A DNA stretch of 23,149 nt, from positions 1 to 23,149 of the forward strand of contig JAAEOP010000646.1 of NCBI GenBank assembly GCA_024223125.1, written 5' to 3'. The DNA is from Chloroflexota bacterium (GTDB taxonomy: Bacteria > Chloroflexota > Anaerolineae > Promineifilales > Promineifilaceae). Within the stretch, counting starts at the first letter, position 1. Each line of letters starts with the position of its first letter. A program made the translations under genes and the position numbers. Shown here one piece after another: positions 12,989 to 20,137 of this stretch. The notes below the pieces were generated by a model. It saw nothing but the letters and a program-made list of their open reading frames with translations, was not told where the DNA came from and did no database searches.

Positions 12989-14590
12989 TCAGTCAGTCAG
13001 TTGAATCAATTTGCCCGGATTCATAATCCCTTGCGGATCGAAATGGTGCAGAAGGTCGCCGAGAGCAGTCAGGCCCAGTTCCCCTTTTTCGGCCGCTAGA
13101 TAATGGGCATGATCAACACCGACGCCATGTTGGTGGCTGATGGTTCCCTGGTTGGCTACGATGGCCTTGCTGGCGGCCGTTTTCATGGCTTGCCAACGCT
13201 GCAAGGTGATTTCCGGCTTACTGCCCAGGCGAAACAGGTAGGTGGTGTAGACGCTGCCCCCTGTGGGGTACATATGGGAAAGATGGGTGAAGACGTGAAT
13301 TGTTTCCTCAAATTGAGCCGCCGCCTGTTGCAGCGCTGTTTCAATGGCCTGGATCATGGGGGGGATATTGGCCCAGGGAGCGGCCGTTTCCAACGTATCT
13401 ACCCCATACCCAATTTCCCAAAGGGCGTTGCGTAAGTATGGCGACCGAAAGCGCCCTTTGTGCCATTGTTTACCAAACTTCTGCCCGATGTGGATGCCGC
13501 CATGTTCGCCCGTTATTTCCAGGGCTGCTTTACGACTTGTTTTGACGATCGGTTCAGCGCCGGTAAAGCCGAGCAGGAGCAAACATTTCTCTTCTCCAAT
13601 GTGGCGCAAGGTTAACAATTTTTCCATAGTATTGATGAGTTTTTCATGTCCGGCCAGGGCCAAAGTGGTGGTGGTTTCCACGGCCGTGCTCAAACGCATC
13701 ATCGAAAGGGGCAATCGGGCCTGGGCAATGTGGCGCACGGCCGTTTGCCCAGAAGCAAAATCGGGGAAGAAGACAGCGTGGAAATTTTCTCGCTCTGGCA
13801 GAGGGGAGACGCGCATGGTGGCTGCGGTAATGATGCCCAACCGTCCCTCTGACCCCAGCGCCAACTGGCGTAAATCTGGCCCGGCGGCGGAGGCGGGGAA
13901 GGGGAGCATCTCTAACATCCCTATTGGAGATTGCAGTTGCCCACCGAGGAATAGGTTTTCGATACGGCCGTAGCCCAATGATTGCTGTCCGCTGGAACGG
14001 GTGGCAATCCAGCCCCCCAATGTAGACAATTCAAAAGATTGAGGGAAATGGCCCAGTGTAAAACCACGCGCTCGCAGTTGGGCTTCTAAATCAGGCCCTT
14101 GAATGCCGGCGCCAAACGTGGCCAGATGGCTAGTTTCATCGAAGTGACGCAGGCGGTTGAGCCGCTGTAAATTGACGGTGAGTACCGGCGCCTTCCCTGC
14201 TTCGGGATTGATATGCCCCACGACACTGGTTCCCCCGCCGTAAGGAATCAGCCGCAGATCGTGGGTATCGGCCAGACGGATCAGGTCGGTCACTTCATCA
14301 TCACTGGTGGGCATGGCGACGCCATCGGGGAAGATAAGCTGCTGCCCGCTGCGGGTGGCGATCATATCGGGCAGGCTTTGGCCGCGAGCGTGGCGGGCAC
14401 GAATTTCTGGTTCTGTCTGAATCAGTTTGTGTGCCGGTAAGCGGGATTTAGGAACCTGAGCCAATACATCAGTTAACTTTACATCTTGCGGCCGTGTACC
14501 CGGCCCGATCCATTCATTGAGTAAAGCAACCCCGTTTGGGGGCAGGGGATAACTGGTTGTATCGTCTCCCCAGCCATTCCATCGTCTCAT
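12989..14590 (-). CDS. FAD-binding oxidase, alkyldihydroxyacetonephosphate synthase-like
   Basis: A 533-aa flavoprotein of the VAO/PCMH superfamily. It opens with the RRWNGWGDD signature of bacterial AGPS-like proteins. The FAD-binding loop is PYGGGTSVVGH (116-126), followed by ATFGAGIQGPDLE and GHFPQSFELSTLGGWIATRS, the last diagnostic of AGPS relatives. Near the C-terminus SHQHGVGVDH replaces the HHHG block that is catalytic in eukaryotic AGPS. AGPS swaps the acyl chain of acyl-DHAP for a fatty alcohol in ether-lipid synthesis; whether this bacterial homologue does so is not shown, and related proteins are 2-hydroxyacid dehydrogenases. Context helps: FadR lies 66 bp upstream in the same direction and glpD downstream, tying it to acyl-CoA and DHAP. 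GGAG lies eight bases before ATG. Confidence 0.82.
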   Translation of the reverse strand: MRRWNGWGDDTTSYPLPPNGVALLNEWIGPGTRPQDVKLTDVLAQVPKSRLPAHKLIQTEPEIRARHARGQSLPDMIATRSGQQLIFPDGVAMPTSDDEVTDLIRLADTHDLRLIPYGGGTSVVGHINPEAGKAPVLTVNLQRLNRLRHFDETSHLATFGAGIQGPDLEAQLRARGFTLGHFPQSFELSTLGGWIATRSSGQQSLGYGRIENLFLGGQLQSPIGMLEMLPFPASAAGPDLRQLALGSEGRLGIITAATMRVSPLPERENFHAVFFPDFASGQTAVRHIAQARLPLSMMRLSTAVETTTTLALAGHEKLINTMEKLLTLRHIGEEKCLLLLGFTGAEPIVKTSRKAALEITGEHGGIHIGQKFGKQWHKGRFRSPYLRNALWEIGYGVDTLETAAPWANIPPMIQAIETALQQAAAQFEETIHVFTHLSHMYPTGGSVYTTYLFRLGSKPEITLQRWQAMKTAASKAIVANQGTISHQHGVGVDHAHYLAAEKGELGLTALGDLLHHFDPQGIMNPGKLIQLTD

Positions 14591-14608
14591 AGTTTTTTCT
14601 CCGAAAAT

Positions 14609-14656
14609 GGTGGCTGGTTATTAGTAGTTAGTACAAGCCACCAGCAACCAGCCACC
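14609..14656 (-). other. 11-bp hairpin between fadR and the AGPS-like gene
   Basis: ggtggctggtt (14609-14619) and aaccagccacc (14646-14656) are perfectly complementary. The structure starts right after the fadR stop and ends 18 bases before the next ATG. No U-run follows, so on the minus-strand transcript it could stabilise the 3' end of fadR or tune expression of the second gene. The inner sequence (attagtagttagta) has the low-complexity style seen elsewhere. Confidence 0.65.
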
Positions 14657-15346
14657 TTAATGCACATTTTGCCACAACTGGATACTAAATTGCATGGCGA
14701 CGCGGGTAACGGCTTCGGCTTGATTGGGGTCGTGGTTGGTAACGGCCGTTGTCAACTCTGCGTAATATGTGCGTGAGGCATTCCGCGCCCCTGGCTGCGA
14801 AAAATAAAGTTGGGCCAACTGTTCATAAAAATCACTGAAACCGTTCAAAATCAAAACATAAATCGGGTTGCCACAGGAGAGCGTCAGTTGACGGTGCAGT
14901 TGCCAATCAAAGCTGGCAAAAGCGGCCGGGTTATCGACCAGATGAACATGGGTGGATAAAAAGGTATGCAGTTCATCAGTGGCTTGGGTGACGGCCGCGT
15001 GCGTATAAGCTGGAGCCAGTTGCAGCCGTAATTCTAGCAGGTTGGTAACAAAACCTGGCGGCAGTTGGTGGCTGTGTTTGACTAACCCATTTAACACATT
15101 CAGCCCGCCATCACGCCAAATGTCTTTAACAATGGTGGCTTTGCCTTGCTGCACCGTCAACCAGCCGTCTCTGGATAATCTTTGAATTGCTTCACGCAAA
15201 GGGGGGCGGGTGATGCCCAACTGGTTGGCCAGAGTGCGTTCGCCGGGCAAGGCACTGCCAGGCGGAAATGTACCCTCCAGAATGGCATTGATGAGTGTGT
15301 GTTCGGCGTAGGAGTTCGGCCGTTGGGGGGCCGTCCAATTGTTCAT
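14657..15346 (-). CDS. fadR: FadR-type fatty-acid-responsive transcriptional regulator
   Basis: A 229-aa GntR-superfamily regulator that resembles E. coli FadR along its whole length, not only in the DNA-binding domain. The winged helix (about 14-80) contains PPGSALPGERTLANQLGITR, PPLREAIQRLSRDGWLTVQQ, close to the FadR helix-turn-helix and wing. The effector domain contains FDWQLHRQLTLSCGNPIYVL and ILNGFSDFYEQLAQLYFSQP, which match the acyl-CoA-binding domain (E. coli has SGNPIYGLILNG). In E. coli long-chain acyl-CoA releases FadR from DNA. The gene has a strong promoter with a FadR-like operator at the start site, so it is probably autoregulated, and the AGPS-like gene downstream is the likely co-transcribed target. 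GGG lies eight bases before ATG. Confidence 0.88.
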   Translation of the reverse strand: MNNWTAPQRPNSYAEHTLINAILEGTFPPGSALPGERTLANQLGITRPPLREAIQRLSRDGWLTVQQGKATIVKDIWRDGGLNVLNGLVKHSHQLPPGFVTNLLELRLQLAPAYTHAAVTQATDELHTFLSTHVHLVDNPAAFASFDWQLHRQLTLSCGNPIYVLILNGFSDFYEQLAQLYFSQPGARNASRTYYAELTTAVTNHDPNQAEAVTRVAMQFSIQLWQNVH

Positions 15347-15362
15347 TATTTACCCTTTTGGT

Positions 15363-15379
15363 AAGTGGTCTTACCAGTT
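15363..15379. promoter_or_regulatory. FadR operator at the fadR transcription start
   Basis: AAGTGGTCTTACCAGTT fits the E. coli FadR site (AAYTGGTCNGACCAGTT type) at nearly all positions, with the core TGG-N5-CCA and the wider GntR/FadR pattern TNGTNNNACNA both intact. It lies directly downstream of the fadR -10 box, covering about +1 to +17, where binding would block RNA polymerase. This supports negative autoregulation relieved by acyl-CoA. Confidence 0.75.
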
Positions 15380-15385
15380 GAGATT

Positions 15386-15414
15386 AGTATGACAAAGGAC
15401 GGGCAAGTTGTCAA
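15386..15414 (-). promoter_or_regulatory. fadR promoter
   Basis: On the minus strand TTGACA (15409-15414), a 17-bp spacer and CATACT (15386-15391) predict a start at about 15379 and a leader of about 33 bases. It is identical in hexamers and spacing to the NHLP-peptide promoter at 8721-8749. Confidence 0.75.
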
Positions 15415-15744
15415 CAGTTTTTGCCAAACGGGACGTTAGGCCAATCCTAGAAAATAATGATCCCGAATTGATGCCATTTCGGGAATTGGCTGGAGGCTTT
15501 TTCAAAACGGGTAGGATCATTTAATTTTTGAAAAAGCCTTAGTAATTCGGTTCGCCGTTTGGGCCGCTGCCGTGGACGATGGTTTGGGCTGGGATTTGAT
15601 GTTTGACCCCCCTTGTAAACATAACGTCTCAACGGTACAATCAATCTTGTATTTATCGCATCCTTTTTGACCGGGATGATATAATCAGAATTATTGATGT
15701 GATTGATATTTTGCCACACGGCCGAGCATACCGGAGAAAATAAG
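15415..15744. other. 330-bp intergenic region with hairpins; no convincing gene
   Basis: A perfect 14-bp inverted repeat, aggctttttcaaaa (15494-15507) and ttttgaaaaagcct (15526-15539), lies next to a smaller dyad, tcccgaa...ttcggga (15462-15484). No T-run follows on either strand. A minus-strand frame ends ...VHGSGPNGEPNY just before the hairpin (stop near 15538) and looks like the tail of a lost gene, but it has no start or recognisable domain. The longer 90-codon minus-strand reading across the hairpin is not protein-like. Confidence 0.45.
15677..15685 (+). promoter_or_regulatory. Extended -10 promoter for the DUF7662/XRE gene
   Basis: TGATATAAT is a perfect extended -10 element (TGn plus TATAAT). 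No -35 hexamer is seen at 17 bp, which extended -10 promoters do not need. The predicted start at about 15692 leaves a leader of about 53 bases to the short ORF and 84 to the regulator. Confidence 0.5.
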
Positions 15745-15804
15745 ATGTTAGACCAGGTTCAACTTATCAAAGAAAATGACCAGGCGAGATATGAACCAAA
15801 ATAG
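15745..15804 (+). CDS. Possible 19-aa upstream ORF overlapping the XRE regulator start
   Basis: ATG at 15745 has a good ribosome site (CCGGAGA, seven bases upstream) and encodes MLDQVQLIKENDQARYEPK before TAG at 15802-15804. It runs in a different frame from the regulator and covers both of its candidate starts (15776 and 15791), which lack good sites of their own. It may be a leader peptide that couples or controls translation. A sequencing or real frameshift joining the two is the alternative. Confidence 0.4.
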   Translation: MLDQVQLIKENDQARYEPK

Positions 15805-16273
15805 CAAATACTATCCACTCTACCAATTTTTCCAACAAAGCAGTGAGGATGTGATCCTGCTGACGGTAGGGGATGTTAACAGTCTCCTAGATGGGAATTT
15901 GCCGACCAGCGCCCGTAGCCAACGAGCCTGGTGGAGCAACCGACGTACGGCCGTCGCCCAATCGGCTGCCTGGATTAATGCCGGCTACCGTGTGGATGAG
16001 TTGAACCTGGAAGTTGGGCAAATCACATTCCGCAAAGAAGGAACCATCCCTAACTATGTCGTTGAACGACAGGGTAATATCGTTATGTGGAACAGCGCCA
16101 TGATCAAAGCGTTGCGTGAACATATGGGGATGACGCAGGCAGAGTTTTCTCAAGAACTAGGCATTCGTCAGCCGACTGTGAGCGAGTGGGAGACGGAGGT
16201 CTATAAGCCTAAACGATCCACGTCTAAGTTCTTGATGCTGGTGGCAGAGAAAGCGGGCTTTCAGTACGAATGA
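15776..16273 (+). CDS. DUF7662-like domain fused to XRE helix-turn-helix
   Basis: A 165-aa regulator. Residues 10-85 match what I remember of DUF7662: SKYYPLYQFFQQSSEDVILL, then TSARSQRAWWSN and AAWINAGYRVDELNLEVGQI. This domain often accompanies restriction or DNA-defence type proteins, though its role is not established. Residues 108-160 are a clear XRE/Cro HTH: IKALREHMGMTQAEFSQELG, IRQPTVSEWE. The fusion suggests a DNA-binding protein with a nucleic-acid or ligand-sensing head. The start could be 15776 (MTRRDMNQN) or 15791 (MNQNSKYYPL); both lie within the upstream ORF. It is followed 24 bp later by menE, with no terminator between. Confidence 0.75.
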   Translation: MTRRDMNQNSKYYPLYQFFQQSSEDVILLTVGDVNSLLDGNLPTSARSQRAWWSNRRTAVAQSAAWINAGYRVDELNLEVGQITFRKEGTIPNYVVERQGNIVMWNSAMIKALREHMGMTQAEFSQELGIRQPTVSEWETEVYKPKRSTSKFLMLVAEKAGFQYE

Positions 16274-16297
16274 GTTTGCTGAATTGAGTTACGGAGG

Positions 16298-17875
16298 ATG
16301 AATTCGGATTGGCTGGCTAGCCGGGTACAGGCGTCTCCGCAAAAGAGGGCGCTGCTGATTGGGGATCGGCAGTGGCGGTATGCGGAGTTAGACCAGATGG
16401 TGAATGGTATGTGCCATCGTCTGGTGGCGGCAGGGGTGCAGCCGGGGCAGATGGTGGGGGCGCTGTTGCCCAACGGCCGTATCTACATAACCCTCATTCA
16501 TGCCCTGGTGCGAATGGGGGCAGTATTGGTTCCGCTAAACACCCGCCTGACCTCAACAGAACTGACCTGGCAAATTGAACATGTAAACTGCAAACTGATA
16601 CTAACTTCACCTGAAACAGCGGATCAATTGTCAACGGTCAATTGTCAACAGTCAACGGTCAATGAAGATTGGTTGCAGAGGCAAGATGCTTTCACGCTGC
16701 CTCAGCCGTCTTTTGCGCTTGAAAATTTGCAGGCGGTTGTGTTTACTTCTGGCACATCTGGTAAACCGAAAGCTGTGCCGTTGACGTTTAACAATCATTT
16801 TTACAGCGCCATGGGGTCTGCGTACAGGTTGGGAACACGGCCGTCCGATCTGTGGTTAAGCTGTTTGCCTTTGTACCATGTAGGGGGGCTGGCAGTGATT
16901 TTTAGAAGTTGTTTGTATGGCACGGCCGTAGACCTGCATCCCAAATTTGATCTCGACGCCATCAATAATAGCCTGGGTAGTAAACCAATTACCCTCATCT
17001 CCTTAGTGCCCACCATGCTGCACCGTCTGCTGCAAACCCGTGACCATTGGCCGGCCACGTTGCGTCTCATCTTGTTGGGCGGCGCGGCCGCTTCCCCAGA
17101 CCTGATCAAACAGGCCAATGCCTTACCCCGCCAATCTTTAATCCCCAATCCCCAATCCCCAATCTCTACGTCGCTAACTCCCATTGTTGCCACCACCTAC
17201 GGCCTGACAGAAACTGCTTCCCAAACCGCTACCTTGCTACCTGCTGAAGTTATTGAAAAGCCGGGAAGTGTGGGACGGCCGTTACTCTTCACACAGGTTA
17301 AAATTGTAGATGACAACGGTAAAGAACTGTCTGCAGGCGAACGTGGGGAGATTGTTGTTTCCGGGCCAACGGTAATGGCCGGATATATTGCAAATGGCGA
17401 ATTGCAGGTGGCAAGTCAGACATCCACAAGGAACACGGAACACGGATTACGGAACACGGATTACGAAATACGAAACACGATCAACACTGGCGACATCGGC
17501 TATCTGGATGAAGATGGCGATTTGTGGGTATTGCAGCGACGTGCGGATTTGATTGTATCGGGTGGGGAGAATGTGTATCCGGCCGAAGTGGAGGCGGCAT
17601 TAAAGGGGCACAAGGCCGTAGCCAATGTTTGCGTGGTCGGTGTGCCGAATGCGGAATGGGGACAGACCGTGGCGGCGTTGGTCATGTTGGTTGAGGAAAC
17701 GGCCGTGACACCCGCCGACCTCATCCAATACTGTCGGACACAATTGGCCGGTTACAAAATCCCGCGCCAGATTCAGTTTACAAAAACGTTGCCCCAAACA
17801 GCCTCCGGTAAAATTGCCCGTTCTCAGGTTGCAGAATGGTTCCATAGTGAAAAAAATCATTACAACCACCCATAA
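16298..17875 (+). CDS. menE: 2-succinylbenzoate-CoA ligase (MenE)
   Basis: A 525-aa acyl-adenylate-forming enzyme that activates o-succinylbenzoate to its CoA thioester in menaquinone synthesis. The ANL motifs are complete: VFTSGTSGKPKAVPLTF (P-loop), LPLYHVGGLAV, TYGLTETASQ, DLWVLQRRADLIVSGGENVY and the C-terminal PQTASGKIAR with the catalytic lysine. The HVGGL motif and length favour MenE over general fatty acyl-CoA ligases. It is longer than usual because three low-complexity tracts are inserted in frame (STVNCQQSTVNE, LIPNPQSPIS, STRNTEHGLRNTDYEIRNT), each in a loop. menH lies two genes downstream. GGAGG touches the ATG with no spacer, which is unusual; no other suitable in-frame start exists, because a TGA lies 18 bases upstream. 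Confidence 0.9.
   Translation: MNSDWLASRVQASPQKRALLIGDRQWRYAELDQMVNGMCHRLVAAGVQPGQMVGALLPNGRIYITLIHALVRMGAVLVPLNTRLTSTELTWQIEHVNCKLILTSPETADQLSTVNCQQSTVNEDWLQRQDAFTLPQPSFALENLQAVVFTSGTSGKPKAVPLTFNNHFYSAMGSAYRLGTRPSDLWLSCLPLYHVGGLAVIFRSCLYGTAVDLHPKFDLDAINNSLGSKPITLISLVPTMLHRLLQTRDHWPATLRLILLGGAAASPDLIKQANALPRQSLIPNPQSPISTSLTPIVATTYGLTETASQTATLLPAEVIEKPGSVGRPLLFTQVKIVDDNGKELSAGERGEIVVSGPTVMAGYIANGELQVASQTSTRNTEHGLRNTDYEIRNTINTGDIGYLDEDGDLWVLQRRADLIVSGGENVYPAEVEAALKGHKAVANVCVVGVPNAEWGQTVAALVMLVEETAVTPADLIQYCRTQLAGYKIPRQIQFTKTLPQTASGKIARSQVAEWFHSEKNHYNHP
16625..16664. repeat. In-frame low-complexity tract 1 in menE
   Basis: Degenerate tandem units of caattgtcaacggt / caacagtcaacggt. They encode LSTVNCQQSTVNE, which does not align with MenE relatives and lies in a surface region before the P-loop. 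Confidence 0.7.
17131..17166. repeat. In-frame low-complexity tract 2 in menE
   Basis: Tandem ccccaat units ending in ctc, encoding SLIPNPQSPIS between the LILLGGAAAS strand and the TYGLTETAS motif. The same ccaatctc family appears at 3560-3589 and 21622-21720 in intergenic DNA. Confidence 0.75.
17428..17480. repeat. In-frame low-complexity tract 3 in menE
   Basis: Tandem units of gaacacgga and ttacg(g/a)a encode STRNTEHGLRNTDYEIRNT just before TGDIGYLDEDGD. MenE relatives have a short NNPEA..F segment here. The same units (ccgtgatccgtg, ggaacacggcttacgaa) fill the intergenic stretch at 22203-22258. Confidence 0.8.
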
Positions 17876-17876
17876 T

Positions 17877-17905
17877 TTGAAGCAAATTTGGTAAAAGTGT
17901 AGACT
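17877..17905 (+). promoter_or_regulatory. Possible promoter after menE
   Basis: TTGAAG, a 17-bp spacer and TAGACT lie just past the menE stop and could start a transcript for the 17983 gene and menH. Each hexamer matches consensus at four of six positions, so this is tentative. Confidence 0.35.
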
Positions 17906-17982
17906 TCAGTGCCGGACTAACAGCGGTCTTTCAACGGCCGATAAATGAATTACACAGCAGACATGATGGAAGGAGAAACGAC

Positions 17983-18567
17983 TTGAGAAATTGGCGCGAA
18001 CTGATTACACGCAACGGGTTTTTGGGGGCAATGGTGGCGTTGTTGACAGTGTTCACGGCCGCTACCGCTTATCTTGGTTCAGAAGCAGAAATCAGTGGGG
18101 ATGACCTGGACAATAACACCCAGAACAATCTTGTTTTAGCCAGCGCTGCTTATTTGGATGGCAACATGATAGCCCTTAAAGATATGGCTTTGTATGAAGG
18201 GTATATTCTCAATGAAAAAGAAGATCCCGCCCTGGCTGGGCAATATTTGAATGGCGTATCGCCCGAACTCCTAGCCGAACTTGAAGAACCAGGCCCGCCA
18301 TTTACAGAAGCGTACTTTGAAATTCGCTATGCGGAAGCGACTCGCTTGTTGGCCGAAGCTGAAGAGATGCAAGAACAGGGCGACCATGCCGACAAACAAG
18401 CCTTACGTTACCAATTGACGATGTTGATATTTGCCTTTGGATTGGCAATGATTGGCTGGGCCTCTCTGGCAGATTCAAAACCCGGTATTGTTCGTTTGTT
18501 TGTTTTCTTTGCTTTATTTGCGTTGATCAGCGGAATTACCTCTTTGATTTTTGCCCTTACAGCATGA
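17983..18567 (+). CDS. Three-TM membrane protein of unknown function
   Basis: A 194-aa protein with one N-terminal hydrophobic helix (about 13-33, LGAMVALLTVFTAATAYLG), an acidic, helical soluble region (34-135, probably coiled: EATRLLAEAEEMQEQGDHAD) and two C-terminal helices (about 142-162 and 168-192). The pattern is like DUF4337-type membrane proteins, but I cannot assign it firmly. The start is TTG, chosen because AGGAG lies seven bases upstream and the frame has no better codon; a tiny ORF (MMEGETT) ends across this TTG. It overlaps menH by four bases (ATGA), so it is co-translated with a menaquinone enzyme. Confidence 0.72.
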   Translation: MRNWRELITRNGFLGAMVALLTVFTAATAYLGSEAEISGDDLDNNTQNNLVLASAAYLDGNMIALKDMALYEGYILNEKEDPALAGQYLNGVSPELLAELEEPGPPFTEAYFEIRYAEATRLLAEAEEMQEQGDHADKQALRYQLTMLIFAFGLAMIGWASLADSKPGIVRLFVFFALFALISGITSLIFALTA

Positions 18568-19376
18568 CATTTCTACAGGTAAATGGACAATCTTACTTTT
18601 ACGAATGTAGTGGGGAAGGACGGCCGCTGCTTTTATTGCATGGCTTCACCGGCAGTTCTCAAAATTGGCGGCCGCTTGTACCCCAATTGGCGACACAGTT
18701 TCAGGTGGTGACGTTGGATTTGTTGGGACACGGCCGTACGGCTTCCCCTCCAGAAGAATCCCGTTACACCATAGACAACGCGGCCATCGATCTCATCGCC
18801 ATTCTGGATACTCTACAAATTGAGCAGGTCCATTTATTAGGATATTCGATGGGGGGGCGGTTGGCGTTGTTTACGGCCGTTACCTACCCTAATCGCATTC
18901 ATTCACTCGTCCTGGAAAGCGCCGCACCTGGTCTGGCGGAAGCGGCCGCTCGTCAGGAACGCAGCCAGCGAGACCGCGAACTGGCCGACTGGATTGAGAT
19001 GAATGGCATCCAATCATTTGTTGAACGATGGCAGAATTTACCTCTTTGGGAGAGTCAGAAACAACTATCGGTTGAGGTCAGGCAAGCATTGCATACGCAG
19101 CGATTGCAAAACAATCCTATGGGATTAGCTAACAGCCTGCGCGGCATGGGCAGCGGCGCTCAACCATCTTTGTGGGAATATCTGCCAGAACTTACCATAC
19201 CAGTTTTGTTGATAGCTGGAGAATTAGACACAAAATTTGTAAGCATCAATCAAAAAATGGCCGCTAACCTGGCCAATGCCCGTTTGGAGATTGTAGCTGG
19301 GGCAGGGCATACGGCGCATTTGGAACGGCCGTACCAGTTCCAATTAAGCATGGAAGGTCTTGATGATGACCGCTAA
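18564..19376 (+). CDS. menH: 2-succinyl-6-hydroxy-2,4-cyclohexadiene-1-carboxylate synthase (MenH)
   Basis: A 270-aa alpha/beta hydrolase that eliminates pyruvate from SEPHCHC in menaquinone synthesis. The oxyanion region is LLHGFTGSSQNW (24-35), the motif LLGHGRTASP matches MenH (GHGxSxxP), and the nucleophile elbow is LGYSMGGRLAL with Ser95. The acid is in AGELDTKF and the base in GAGHTAHLERP. The middle segment QNNPMGLANSLRGMGSGAQP, with SLW after it, is typical of MenH and separates it from general esterases. It is coupled to the preceding membrane protein and overlaps the acetyltransferase at its 3' end. MenE upstream in the same direction supports the assignment. menD, menC, menB and menF are not in the window. 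Confidence 0.88.
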   Translation: MTFLQVNGQSYFYECSGEGRPLLLLHGFTGSSQNWRPLVPQLATQFQVVTLDLLGHGRTASPPEESRYTIDNAAIDLIAILDTLQIEQVHLLGYSMGGRLALFTAVTYPNRIHSLVLESAAPGLAEAAARQERSQRDRELADWIEMNGIQSFVERWQNLPLWESQKQLSVEVRQALHTQRLQNNPMGLANSLRGMGSGAQPSLWEYLPELTIPVLLIAGELDTKFVSINQKMAANLANARLEIVAGAGHTAHLERPYQFQLSMEGLDDDR

Positions 19377-20133
19377 CCGATTGCCGGTTACTCAACTTTC
19401 ACACGATGACTGCCTGCTTCTGGCTGATGTTTTGCCAGATTCGCCAGAGACAGTCATCACTACCTCGCAATTGCGGCGGGGGTTGGCGAAGGCGTGGGTT
19501 GTGGGAGAAGCGGCGGGGTTTGAAACGGCCGTTGTTGAAGATACCGGCCAACCTGGTGAGCCAATTGTTTTTGGGGAAGATGTGACCCAGATTGCGGCCG
19601 TGCTGCCCCACATTCCCAATTGGGATTGTGCCAATGTGCCATTCCATTTGGCAGGCCAATTAGCGCCCTTGCTGGAAAGGAAAATGGGTTGCCCCCTGCG
19701 CCATCTGGCTGATGTGTACCACACCCTTAACCAACCTGTGCCGCAGTTATCTCATCCTCAGGTGCGGCTACTAACCCCGGAAGATATGCCCTTGCTGGCA
19801 GCGGCTTCGTTTGAACTGCAAGGCCCCCACCCGCAGCGCACCTTGCTGGAAATGAAAATCGCCGCAGCGGTGGTGAATGGACAGTTGGCAGCCATCGCCC
19901 AAAACTATGCTCGTTCATCCTTATATGGTGAAATTGGCGTCCATACCTTGCCTGATTTTCGTGAACGGGGGTTAGCGAGTGCGGCCGCGGCCCAAATTGC
20001 CTACTACATCCAGTCGTTAGGTTTAACGCCGGTATGGAGCTGCGGTGAACATAATGAAGCATCGCTGCGTGTGGCCCACAAGTTGGGGTTTAGGGAAGTT
20101 TCGCGGCGCACATATTTGATCTTGGATAGATAA
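19366..20133 (+). CDS. GNAT family N-acetyltransferase
   Basis: About 255 aa. The C-terminal third carries the GNAT core: YGEIGVHTLPDFRERGLASA, with the acetyl-CoA-binding R/G-x-G/A segment, then CGEHNEASLRVAHKLGFREV, as in FR47-like acetyltransferases. The N-terminal 150 residues are divergent and may be a degenerate second GNAT half. The substrate is unknown. It overlaps the menH 3' end by 11 bases; I chose the ATG at 19366 with GGAAGG eight bases before it, but an ATG at 19363 and a TTG at 19360 are also possible. The nitroreductase follows after 4 bp, so the genes from 17983 to 20740 form one operon. Confidence 0.82.
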   Translation: MTANRLPVTQLSHDDCLLLADVLPDSPETVITTSQLRRGLAKAWVVGEAAGFETAVVEDTGQPGEPIVFGEDVTQIAAVLPHIPNWDCANVPFHLAGQLAPLLERKMGCPLRHLADVYHTLNQPVPQLSHPQVRLLTPEDMPLLAAASFELQGPHPQRTLLEMKIAAAVVNGQLAAIAQNYARSSLYGEIGVHTLPDFRERGLASAAAAQIAYYIQSLGLTPVWSCGEHNEASLRVAHKLGFREVSRRTYLILDR

Positions 20134-20137
20134 TATT

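Noticed and set aside
15447..15719. 90-codon minus-strand ORF
   Set aside because: It runs through a perfect 14-bp hairpin and a promoter region, has no ribosome site and no recognisable protein pattern; another frame in the same DNA looks more protein-like.
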